From: Clostridia bacterium
GTDB lineage: Bacteria; Bacillota; DSM-521; Neomoorellales; SLTJ01
Direction of reading: 5' to 3'
Assembly: GCA_004347685.1 (NCBI GenBank)
Contig: SLTJ01000026.1
Coordinates: 1 to 64,000 of the forward strand
Length of the DNA: 64,000 nucleotides
Shown here: one piece after another, positions 1 through 7,731 of the stretch
Position numbering within the stretch: position 1 is the first letter of the stretch
Layout: every line of letters starts with the position of its first letter
Translations under genes and position numbers: made by a program
Notes under the pieces: generated by a model
Seen by the model: only the letters and a program-made list of their open reading frames with translations
Told to the model about the DNA's origin: nothing
Databases searched by the model: none

Positions 1-73
1 TTACCTCAAACTGCTCCTGGCCCGCTTCTTCCCGGCCGTCAATAAACAGGTTGCATGTTTGGATCTCTGGCAT
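1..73 (-). CDS. Aldehyde dehydrogenase, N-terminal fragment
   Basis: Reading leftwards from an ATG at 73, the first 24 codons encode a start of the form MPEIQTCNLFIDGREEAG, the beta-strand and N-L-F-I-D-G turn seen at the amino end of NAD(P)-dependent aldehyde dehydrogenases. A GGGTGGTG purine block lies just upstream. The gene runs off the left edge, so no catalytic Cys/Glu can be checked. It lies about 100 bases downstream of the SDR gene on the same strand and may be co-transcribed with it; together they would fit alcohol/aldehyde oxidation. Other dehydrogenases share this start, so the call is moderate. Confidence 0.5.
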   Translation of the reverse strand, partial: MPEIQTCNLFIDGREEAGQEQFEV

Positions 74-179
74 GGAATCACCACCCTTATTCCTGAAGCT
101 CAACCAGGTAAACACAATACCTTACCTGAGTTGGCGAAAAATGTACCGTGCTCTACTAACCGCCAGGAAACACCCTGAC

Positions 180-941
180 TTACACCATGGCCATGCCGCC
201 ATCAACAATGATCGTCTGCCCGGTGATGAAATCGGCTTCATCAGAGGCCAGGAATACAGCCGCTCCTACCAGGTCTTCCGGCTGCTGGCTGCGTTTGAAG
301 CATTGGTGGGCCGCTACCGCCTCCTTTATGCCCGGAGGAGAATTGGGCATCTGGAGGCTGGCCTCGCTCATGGTGAAACCAGGGGCAATGCAGTTGACAT
401 TGATCCCGTAGTCACCGAGTTCCCTGGCCAGACACCGGGTGAGGGCAATTACCGCTCCCTTGCTGCCCACATACGGCAAGAGCATGGGCTGGCCGGTGTG
501 GAAGGTAGTCGAAGATATATTGATTATCTTCCCCTTACCCTGGGCCTTCATCTGGCCGGCCACGGCCTTAACGCACAGCCAGATACCCTTGACATTCACG
601 GCAAAAATCTTGTCCCACTCTTCCTCGTCCCAGCTATCCCACGGGCGGAACCCGATCCCGTAGTAAACGGCGGCATTGTTGAGGAGGATGTCAATCCGCC
701 CGTAAGTTTCCACCGCCTTCCTGGCCATCTCCATGGTGCTGTTGGCATCCGATACGTCTGTCTGTAAGGCCATGGCTTCGCCGCCACGTGTCTTGATCTC
801 ATCAGCAACCTTCTGGGCGTTGATGGGATTGACCTCGGCGATTACCACCCGCGCTCCTTCCCCGGCAAAGCCGTGGGCATAGGCTCGGCCAATTCCTTGT
901 CCGGCACCAGTAATAATCGCTACTTTTCCCTGAAGCTGCAT
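180..941 (-). CDS. SDR family oxidoreductase (FabG/glucose 1-dehydrogenase-like)
   Basis: A 253-residue classical short-chain dehydrogenase, the usual length for the family. The Rossmann glycine motif TGAGQGIG lies near residues 11-18, NNAAVYYG carries the structural Asn-Asn-Ala, ISS is the catalytic Ser region, YVGSKGA gives the catalytic Tyr-x3-Lys, and the C-terminal FITGQTIIVDGG is typical. It should catalyse NAD(P)-dependent oxidation or reduction of a hydroxyl/ketone in the cytoplasm; the substrate cannot be told. The start is supported by GGGGGAGG just upstream. The next gene on the strand is an aldehyde dehydrogenase, suggesting a small catabolic operon. Confidence 0.9.
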   Translation of the reverse strand: MQLQGKVAIITGAGQGIGRAYAHGFAGEGARVVIAEVNPINAQKVADEIKTRGGEAMALQTDVSDANSTMEMARKAVETYGRIDILLNNAAVYYGIGFRPWDSWDEEEWDKIFAVNVKGIWLCVKAVAGQMKAQGKGKIINISSTTFHTGQPMLLPYVGSKGAVIALTRCLARELGDYGINVNCIAPGFTMSEASLQMPNSPPGIKEAVAAHQCFKRSQQPEDLVGAAVFLASDEADFITGQTIIVDGGMAMV

Positions 942-1254
942 TCGCGCCTCCCCCGCACCCCGTTTAGAATTAGCACCTCATTGACCAATATCCAACAAGC
1001 ACCCTCGACCCCACCAGAGGCAACCGGCCCTGCCGAACCTTATTTCACCCCCCTCCCCTTTTTTAGCTCAAGCACCTGCGGCCGGACGCTGCCAGAAAGG
1101 TCACCAAAAGCAGGGCATTGGATGTTGTTGGGGTATATTATTACACACATCGTAAAACCGGTAAATTAGTAACAAACCTGATTAATTAATACCGGCATTC
1201 CCTTCCCCTTCCCTACGGGAAATCCCTGAATTTACAGCCATAGGCATGTCGTAC
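942..1254. other. Intergenic region between divergent SDR and histidine kinase genes
   Basis: About 310 bases between divergently transcribed genes. It is AT-rich from about 1130 to 1200 and leads into a clear rightward promoter at 1255-1283. No convincing open frame with a ribosome binding site was seen. Confidence 0.5.
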
Positions 1255-1283
1255 TTGACACAGTTAACATGCAATGATATAGT
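1255..1283 (+). promoter_or_regulatory. Sigma-A type promoter of the histidine kinase gene
   Basis: TTGACA at 1255-1260 and TATAGT at 1278-1283 are separated by exactly 17 bases. Because this promoter lies inside the longest possible reading frame of the kinase (which could open at 1246), it argues for the downstream TTG start at 1318. Confidence 0.75.
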
Positions 1284-1317
1284 CTTAAATAATCACATGA
1301 TTTTGGAGGTATGTATA

Positions 1318-2520
1318 TTGCCTGCCGAAGCCATGCCCTGTAACTACCTGGATTACCAGCGCACCGTCGGTATCAAACAGCTTAGCGTCTTCTACGAGAT
1401 TTCCCGGTATTTCAATACTGCCCACTCACTGCTTGCGGCGGTGGAGTTCCTTCTTTATAAGGCCGCGGAGATATCCCAAACATCGCAGGGAGCTATTTTC
1501 CAGTGGCAGCAACAGCGCTTTTACCTGCGCGCCTCCCTGGGCCTTACGGAGGCAGAAAAGGCCGGGATAGCGGAACTCGATCCGCAGCAGACGGCACTTA
1601 CCCAGGTCGTGGTGCAGCAGAAGCCTGTCACCGGACATACCGCAAACCCCCGTAACGGCACCGACCTGCTGACAGAGGTTATGCCACAGTGGTTTGCCGT
1701 ACCCATCAGGGCCAGGAACCGGGTTACCGGCGCTATTGTCCTTAACACCAACTGCTTTCGCAGCCCTGGCTGGAATCTGCCGTTCCTGGTGAGCCTCGGG
1801 GAGGAATTTGGCGAGGCTATCAACGCCTTCTGCCTGCGGGAAAAGTTGCGGCAGCAGAACGAGCGTCTGCGCCAGGTGAGCCTGGAGCTGTTGCACGCCC
1901 GGGAACAGGAAAGGAGCCGGCTGGCGCGCGACCTGCATGACCAACTGGGGCAAGATCTGCGGGCCATAGCCCTGCTGCTGGAGATGTTGCAGCTGGCTAC
2001 GGCTGATCCCAGCCTTGGGTCGGTGGTACGGGATTGCCAGGAAATAGTTGCGCGGGCGAGCCAGGAGCTGAAAAGGATTATTACGGATCTCGAACCCCTT
2101 CCCCTGCAGGGAAAGGACTTCCGCACCAGCCTGGCCCAGTATTTAGAAGGGATAGGCCGCCAGTTAAGGGTGAAATGGCATCTGGAATGGGGTGTCCTGC
2201 ACGGTACCCACCTGGATTCTACCCGGCAGGTTGCCGTTTTCAGAATAACTCAAGAGGCCATTACCAATGCGGTCAGGCACGGCCGGGCAACTGAGGTGGC
2301 GGTGAGCCTGAGCGGACAGGAGGGGTATATTAATCTCAGCATCGTTGATAACGGTAAAGGCTTTGATCCTGTAAGACCTGGGGAAACTGGCGGCAGGGGG
2401 CTTGGAATCATGCAGGAAAGAGTATCCCTCCTGGGTGGCAGGGTATCCCTGGAAAGCTTCCCGGGGAAAGGCTGCACCGTGACCGCCTGGATTCCCCTCA
2501 ATGGGCAGGCTGCCCGATAA
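1318..2520 (+). CDS. NarL-type sensor histidine kinase with GAF domain
   Basis: A sensor kinase of about 400 residues lacking evident membrane segments. A GAF-like sensory region occupies roughly residues 30-180, followed by a HisKA_3 dimerisation helix with phospho-acceptor His near residue 207 (RDLHDQLGQDL) and a HATPase_c domain with N-box QEAITNAVRHG, G1 box DNGKGFDP and G2 GGRGLGIMQER. It should phosphorylate the response regulator encoded 57 bases downstream. The TTG at 1318 is chosen because GGAGG at 1305-1309 is correctly spaced and the promoter at 1255-1283 excludes the earlier ATG. The GAF domain suggests a soluble cytoplasmic signal; its ligand is unknown. Confidence 0.88.
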   Translation: MPAEAMPCNYLDYQRTVGIKQLSVFYEISRYFNTAHSLLAAVEFLLYKAAEISQTSQGAIFQWQQQRFYLRASLGLTEAEKAGIAELDPQQTALTQVVVQQKPVTGHTANPRNGTDLLTEVMPQWFAVPIRARNRVTGAIVLNTNCFRSPGWNLPFLVSLGEEFGEAINAFCLREKLRQQNERLRQVSLELLHAREQERSRLARDLHDQLGQDLRAIALLLEMLQLATADPSLGSVVRDCQEIVARASQELKRIITDLEPLPLQGKDFRTSLAQYLEGIGRQLRVKWHLEWGVLHGTHLDSTRQVAVFRITQEAITNAVRHGRATEVAVSLSGQEGYINLSIVDNGKGFDPVRPGETGGRGLGIMQERVSLLGGRVSLESFPGKGCTVTAWIPLNGQAAR

Positions 2521-2577
2521 GGCCGGTGTGCGGAAACCTGAAACTACACATAGGGCGTCAGGACGGAGGAAAAAGCC

Positions 2578-3195
2578 ATGCAGTGGAAAATGCTTCTGGT
2601 TGATGACCACATCCTGTTCCGGCAGACCCTGGAACTCGCGTTGCGGCTGGCTCCGGATTTTCAGGTCGTGGGCGCGGCCGGGAACCTCCATGAGGCGTTG
2701 CAACTGGCCGGCCAGCACCAGCCAGATATCGCCCTGGTAGACCTGAACCTGGACGGAACCCTGGAGGGGTACGAATTTATCCGCCTGGCCAGAACCAGAC
2801 AGCTGGCGATGCAATACCTGGTAGTGACCATGTACGACCACGACGAATACGTTCTCCACGCGGCCATGGCCGGAGCCACCGGCTTTATCACCAAGAATAT
2901 GCCCTACGAAGACCTGCTAAACGCTGCCCGTAAGGTTTGCCAGGGGAAAACTTATTTTGCCACGCCCAGGGCGCGGGAAATATGGAATCAAGTGCCGGGG
3001 CGCCACCCCCTCCTTAGCCAGCGGGAACTGGAGGTTCTCCATTTGCTGGTGGAAGGGGAAAAGGACCAGGAAATCGCCGAAAAGTTATTCCTCTCCGTTA
3101 AGACGATTGAAGTGCACAAGAGCAATATCAAGAAAAAGCTGGGTATTGCCAGCACCCGGCAGGCCATTAAATTTGCCCTCGAAAACAAATTATAG
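2578..3195 (+). CDS. NarL/FixJ family response regulator
   Basis: A 205-residue response regulator: receiver domain (residues 1-120) with acidic pocket VDDH, phospho-acceptor Asp55 in LVDLNLDG and a conserved Lys in ITKNMP, then a LuxR/NarL helix-turn-helix near residues 142-200 (LSQRELEVLHLL, TIEVHKSNIKKKL). It lies immediately downstream of the cognate GAF histidine kinase and the two form a two-component operon. Target genes are not evident; the leftward ABC operon next to it is convergent and need not be a target. Confidence 0.93.
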   Translation: MQWKMLLVDDHILFRQTLELALRLAPDFQVVGAAGNLHEALQLAGQHQPDIALVDLNLDGTLEGYEFIRLARTRQLAMQYLVVTMYDHDEYVLHAAMAGATGFITKNMPYEDLLNAARKVCQGKTYFATPRAREIWNQVPGRHPLLSQRELEVLHLLVEGEKDQEIAEKLFLSVKTIEVHKSNIKKKLGIASTRQAIKFALENKL

Positions 3196-3302
3196 ACCTT
3201 CATGTCGCCTGCGCAGCGTTACCGCCTCGATCTAAAGGGTGAAAACGACGGGCAGGTTGAAGGTCTGAGTTTTTTCCTGCCATTCCGGCCCGGGATGCGG
3301 TG

Positions 3303-4262
3303 TCACTTCACCATCTCCTCCGCTGCTCTCTGCATATCCTCGAGGTCCTTGCCGGCCACGAGGTAGATGTACGGCTCGTCTGAGCGGCGGACGTAGTAGT
3401 CTTCCCCGGCCCTGGCGCCGATTTCGGCCACCAGCTCCTTAGGTTCGGCCTTCTGGTGGATGACAATGCGGCCCTGGGGCGAGGTGAAGCCGAAACGGGA
3501 CAGATCGGCTTCCGCCGGATAATCCTTGACGAATTCCTTTGGTTCCAGGAAAGTAGCTTTATCCAGAAATGAAGTCACTTTATCCAAGTCTACCGGGCGG
3601 GATTCCGGTCTGGTGAGCTGCCATTCGGTCCCTTCGAGCCTGGCAGCAACATCCAGGTCTCCCCATCTGACGGCAAAATCCTCAACGTCGGCCAGGGAGA
3701 ACTTGAAAAAGTACAGGTTGCGGAAGTCGTTTCTGCCCGCCTGGAACATCTGCACCGTGGACTCGCTCAGGGTATAGACCGCGGGGGAGTTTTCCTTCTG
3801 CACGTAGTACTCGCCTTCTCCCTGGTCTGTCTTGACCGGGGTGGCCGCTCCCACCAGGAGGGTGGCGCTCTTGCCGTCCTTTAACTGTACCTTTACCCGG
3901 TAGGCCGGCCTATCCAAGCCGTAGGTGGCCAGATTGGCGCCGGTCTCGACGATCACCCGGCCGGCCGTGAGGCCGGCCAGGGTGCGGGCCAGGGTATCAA
4001 TGCGCAGGTTGTTCCCCTTGAGGTGCCCTGGCATGACCCACCAGGCGTCTCCTTCGCGCGCCAGCTCAATTTGCTCCTGATCGTGGGAGATATTTATTCG
4101 GGCAATATCACTCTCAGCCAGGGAGAAAATCTCCGGCTGCTCCTTATTCGCTGTCGTGTCTTCCTTTGGCGGCCGGTCGAACAGGGTAAAGGCCAGGAGC
4201 CCGAGGAAAATAACCAGCACACTCAACGGAAGTATCCATTTCTTCAAGATCAATACCCCCAT
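3303..4262 (-). CDS. DUF4340 domain protein of the GldG-type ABC cluster
   Basis: One N-terminal membrane helix (WILPLSVLVIFLGLLAF) is followed by an extracytoplasmic region of about 290 residues with two repeated beta-rich units, the pattern of DUF4340 proteins. The family is routinely the last gene of GldF/GldG-like ABC clusters, as here, and its function is unknown. I place the start at ATG 4262 because the longer frame (to 4394) overlaps the gldG-like gene; a TTG at 4253 preceded by GGGGG is an alternative. It is predicted to be membrane-anchored and to work with the GldG-like protein. Confidence 0.8.
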   Translation of the reverse strand: MGVLILKKWILPLSVLVIFLGLLAFTLFDRPPKEDTTANKEQPEIFSLAESDIARINISHDQEQIELAREGDAWWVMPGHLKGNNLRIDTLARTLAGLTAGRVIVETGANLATYGLDRPAYRVKVQLKDGKSATLLVGAATPVKTDQGEGEYYVQKENSPAVYTLSESTVQMFQAGRNDFRNLYFFKFSLADVEDFAVRWGDLDVAARLEGTEWQLTRPESRPVDLDKVTSFLDKATFLEPKEFVKDYPAEADLSRFGFTSPQGRIVIHQKAEPKELVAEIGARAGEDYYVRRSDEPYIYLVAGKDLEDMQRAAEEMVK

Positions 4263-4365
4263 GCCGCTTAGGATGCCAGCAGTAAGGACAAAAATGGCGA
4301 TGGTATGGCAACGATCTCCTCCGCTGTAGTATCTCCAGTTTCTATCCTGTAACCCTGTAACCTGC

Positions 4366-5775
4366 TTACAGCGTGCGGCGCCGGAACCAGACAAAAGCTC
4401 CCAGCCCCAGGATAATTAGCGGCACTACCACTGTGGTACCGTAGAAGATTCCCTGAGCCGCTCCGGGGGTAAGCTCCACGACCCGCGGCCCGGCTTCTTT
4501 GGGCCGGATGGAGATCAACCCTTCTTCGCCGAGCAGCCAGTTCACCGAGTTTACCAGGAAATCAGCGTTGCCCTGGAAGCCGATGGCTTGGGCCCGGACA
4601 AAGGCCGAGTTGCCGATGAGCACAGCCACCGGGCGAGAGGCAGGCGTATCCGGCCCGCCCTGGCCCCCGGCCTTTTCCGCAGCCGGGGCGGGTTCTTCTT
4701 TACTCACCGCCACTGCCAAGGTCAGGGGGCCGGGGATGTCCTCAGGGTCCTTGGCTGCCCGCTGGGCCGGAAACTTGGTCTCGCCCCAGGCCTTGTTACT
4801 GGTGGTGAGCAACTGCTGCACCTGGTATTCGCTCTTTTTCTCCACGGCCAGGCTCTGCGCCTCGGGCATTACCAGCCCCAGATTCTGGCTGATCAGCTTG
4901 TCAGTGATCGCATGGGAAGCGATTACCGGCACCGGGCTCAGGGCATCCATGAAGAAGGCCCTTTCCGGGTCCACCACCAAAGTGGGCTGGGCCTGAACCC
5001 CCAGGCGACCCATTAACCTCTGCAGCTCCGGCAGGGTCTGGCCCGGCACCGGGTCCAGCATGACCAGGAGCCGCCCACCGCCAGCCACATATGTGGCCAA
5101 CTGCTCGCTTTCCTGCGGGCTCAGATCCCTCCTGGGGCCGGCAATCACCACCAGGCGGGCATCCTGAGGCACCTGGCCGCTGGTGGGGAGGTCCAGGGTC
5201 TTGGCCGTATACCCTTCCCCCTGCAGATACCCGGTCAGTTGGCCAAAATCACCCGTAAGGCTGCCCTCGCCGTGGCCAGAAAGAAAGTAAAGGTTGGCTC
5301 CGGACTGGCGGTTAAGTTCCAGGATGGCCCGGGTCACCGCCTGTTCGCCGCGAAATTCCAGGGAGTACTGGTCCGGGCCGGGGCTGAACAGGTTATATGG
5401 CTCAACCCGCCGCTGCCGCTGGGCCATGGTAAGGATCAAAGTATTGTAATACTCGATCTGGTATTCCCTGGCCACCGAGGGCTTGGCCACTGGGTCCACA
5501 ATCTCTACCTGCACCTTATCCCCGCCGGCATAGCGGTAGGAGTCCAGCAGGTCCCGTACCTTTTGTGATTCCTCGCTGCCCTCCTGCAGGAAGGCCATGA
5601 TCTTTACGGGCTCCTGGAGCTGGGCCAGGGCGGTCCGCGACTGGTCGGAGAGGCTGAAAAGCTTTTCCGCAGTCAGATCCCAGTGCTGGGGATACCTGAC
5701 ACTTAAGACGTTGACAACGATGAGGAGGCCAATGACGGCTACTATCAGGACGCTCCGGCGTGCGTATCGCTCCAA
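4366..5775 (-). CDS. GldG-like ABC auxiliary protein
   Basis: About 470 residues: an N-terminal membrane segment (VLIVAVIGLLIVVNVL), a large extracytoplasmic domain of the ABC_transp_aux/GldG type (YFLSGHGEGSL, LVVIAGPRRDLS, LLVMLDPVPG) and a C-terminal membrane helix ending in RRRTL. Family members accompany an ABC-2 type permease and ATPase; in gliding Bacteroidetes GldA/F/G support secretion and motility, but in Firmicutes the substrate is unknown. I choose TTG at 5775, with GGGGGG just upstream, because it follows directly on the permease stop at 5777; the longer frame would overlap that gene. Confidence 0.85.
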   Translation of the reverse strand: MERYARRSVLIVAVIGLLIVVNVLSVRYPQHWDLTAEKLFSLSDQSRTALAQLQEPVKIMAFLQEGSEESQKVRDLLDSYRYAGGDKVQVEIVDPVAKPSVAREYQIEYYNTLILTMAQRQRRVEPYNLFSPGPDQYSLEFRGEQAVTRAILELNRQSGANLYFLSGHGEGSLTGDFGQLTGYLQGEGYTAKTLDLPTSGQVPQDARLVVIAGPRRDLSPQESEQLATYVAGGGRLLVMLDPVPGQTLPELQRLMGRLGVQAQPTLVVDPERAFFMDALSPVPVIASHAITDKLISQNLGLVMPEAQSLAVEKKSEYQVQQLLTTSNKAWGETKFPAQRAAKDPEDIPGPLTLAVAVSKEEPAPAAEKAGGQGGPDTPASRPVAVLIGNSAFVRAQAIGFQGNADFLVNSVNWLLGEEGLISIRPKEAGPRVVELTPGAAQGIFYGTTVVVPLIILGLGAFVWFRRRTL

Positions 5776-5776
5776 C

Positions 5777-6481
5777 TCAATCCCCCCATATCCGCCGCTG
5801 CAGGTTCTGTACACTTAAGAACAGGAAGGTGACAATCAGGCTGCCATAATATACCAGGTGGGTGCTATTGAGAATACCCTTAAGGAAATCGTCAAACTGG
5901 TTCAGCACGGAAAGGTAGTCAGTCACCTGTCCCACGCCGGGGCCCAGGGCGCTGGACAGCCAGCCCACGATCCAAAAAAGGAGTAAAATGCCTATGCCGG
6001 TTACCCCTGCCAGTACCTGACTGGAGGTGAGGGAGGAAGCGAAAAACCCCACCGCCAGGTAAGTGGCCCCCAGCAAGATGAAGCCGAGATAGGCGCTGAT
6101 GATCGGACCCCAGTCCGGCTCCCCGTATAGGCCGAGAATGAGGGGATAAAGCAGGGAAATGCCTATTGCCAAGAGATAGACCACTAGGGCGGCCAGGTAT
6201 TTCCCGGCAACGATGCCGGCCATGGTGACCGGGGAAGTGAGCAGGAGTTCGGCCGTACCCTTCTGCTCCTCCTCGGACCACAGACGCATGGTCAGCAAAG
6301 GCGCGATGAACATGGCCACCAGAGCCATATTGGCAAAATACCCGCCCAGATCCGCCACCCTGGTGGAGAGGAGGATAACACTGAAAAAGTAACTGCCCAG
6401 GCCCACGAAGACAGCCACCAGGACGTAGGCCAGAGGTGAAAACAGATAGCTGCGCAGTTCGCGCTTAAATATAGCCAGCAA
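5777..6481 (-). CDS. ABC-2 type transporter permease (GldF-like)
   Basis: 234 residues with about six hydrophobic segments. It starts with FKRELRSYLFSPLAYVLV, typical of ABC-2 permeases in which an amphipathic helix leads into the first membrane span, and contains LWSEEEQKGTAELLLTSPV, the conserved cytosolic coupling motif. It is the second gene of the leftward operon ATPase, permease, GldG-like, DUF4340 protein and should form the membrane channel of that exporter. The GldG-like gene follows with almost no gap. Confidence 0.9.
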   Translation of the reverse strand: MLAIFKRELRSYLFSPLAYVLVAVFVGLGSYFFSVILLSTRVADLGGYFANMALVAMFIAPLLTMRLWSEEEQKGTAELLLTSPVTMAGIVAGKYLAALVVYLLAIGISLLYPLILGLYGEPDWGPIISAYLGFILLGATYLAVGFFASSLTSSQVLAGVTGIGILLLFWIVGWLSSALGPGVGQVTDYLSVLNQFDDFLKGILNSTHLVYYGSLIVTFLFLSVQNLQRRIWGD

Positions 6482-6624
6482 TTATCGTACCCCCCACATG
6501 CTCCTAACTTCACCGGCTGAGACCTACCCCACCACCCGTATCAATAGGGATAGGTGAGTATTGTCGAAAGCCGTCTGTCCGACGGCAGGGCTGGCGCCTG
6601 GCCCCGGGGTTTTACAACCTGCTG

Positions 6625-7638
6625 CTAGTTCGCCGCGGGCTCTTCCACCACCAGTTGCATGAATACCTCCTCAAGGGAAAGCTGTTCCGCGCTCAGGGCA
6701 AGCAGCGGTAGACCGGCCGCGGCCAGGGCAAAAAACATGTCTTCCCGCACCCGGAAGGGGTCTGCCCCCGGCGCCAGGCCCAGGGTCACGGCGGATATCG
6801 CCTGGGCAGCATCTTCCTCCCCGGGCCCGGAGGCCGCGGCGCCCGCCGCCCGGCCGGGAACCTCCTCTCCTACGCTCACCTCAGCCACCCCAGGCACTTT
6901 TTCCAGGGCCGCCCTTATTTCCTCCGGCCGGCCTTTGATCTCGGCCTCGAGCCTCTGCGCCCGCCCGAGCGCGCGGGCCAGGTTCTCCGGCGTGTCCTGG
7001 GCCACCAGATGGCCGCGGTTGATAATGGCCACCCGCTGGCAGAGCTGGCTGACTTCAGGCAGGATATGAGAACTGAGAATTACCGTGCGCTCTCCGGCCA
7101 GATCACGAATAAGTTCGCGGATTTCAATTATCTGCCGCGGATCCAGCCCGACCGTGGGCTCGTCCAGAATCAGGACCTGCGGATCTCCCAGCAGGGCCTG
7201 GGCCAGCCCCACCCGCTGCCGGTAGCCGCGGGAAAGGTTACCCACCAGCCGGTCGGCCACATCCAAAGTAACGGTTTCCTCCATGGCCCGGGCCACGTCC
7301 CGGCTCCTTTCGGCCCGGGGGAGGCCCTTTATCTCGGCTACAAAGGCCAGTTGCTCCCTGACGGTGAGCTCGGCGTACAAGGGCGGAGTCTCCGGCAGGT
7401 AGCCGATTGCTTTTTTCACCGCCACCGGATTCTGGGGTACCGGGACATCGGCCACCCGCACCGTTCCGGCCGTGGGCGGGAGATAACCGGTAATAATGCG
7501 CATGGTGGTGGTCTTGCCGGCGCCGTTGGGCCCCAGCAGGCCCAGGATCTCTCCCCTCTCAACTCGCAGACTGAGATCGTCAACCGCGACTTTGGCTCCA
7601 AATCTTTTGGTTACGCCTGCTAGCTCTATCACCCGCAT
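6625..7638 (-). CDS. ABC transporter ATP-binding protein (GldA-like)
   Basis: 337 residues with all ABC ATPase motifs: Walker A GPNGAGKTT (about residue 36), signature LSRGYRQRVGLAQAL, Walker B VLILDEPTVGLD and the H-loop SSHIL. The extra C-terminal 100 residues carry an Ala/Gly-rich stretch (GRAAGAAASGPGEEDAAQ) and end in LSLEEVFMQLV, the usual tail of GldA/CcmA-like ATPases. It is the first gene of the leftward ABC operon and powers the ABC-2 permease downstream. Translation starts at ATG or a nearby GTG behind GGGGGTATG. Confidence 0.92.
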   Translation of the reverse strand: MRVIELAGVTKRFGAKVAVDDLSLRVERGEILGLLGPNGAGKTTTMRIITGYLPPTAGTVRVADVPVPQNPVAVKKAIGYLPETPPLYAELTVREQLAFVAEIKGLPRAERSRDVARAMEETVTLDVADRLVGNLSRGYRQRVGLAQALLGDPQVLILDEPTVGLDPRQIIEIRELIRDLAGERTVILSSHILPEVSQLCQRVAIINRGHLVAQDTPENLARALGRAQRLEAEIKGRPEEIRAALEKVPGVAEVSVGEEVPGRAAGAAASGPGEEDAAQAISAVTLGLAPGADPFRVREDMFFALAAAGLPLLALSAEQLSLEEVFMQLVVEEPAAN

Positions 7639-7731
7639 ACCCCCAATCGCCCTATATTCTAATACATCTCGGAAAAATAGTCTACTGGCAAAATAACTCC
7701 TGCCCCGCCCAGCCGGTGCCGTAAGATGGCG

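Noticed and set aside
51-767. A 238-codon plus-strand frame at the left edge
   Set aside because: It is antisense to a clear SDR gene with all catalytic motifs.
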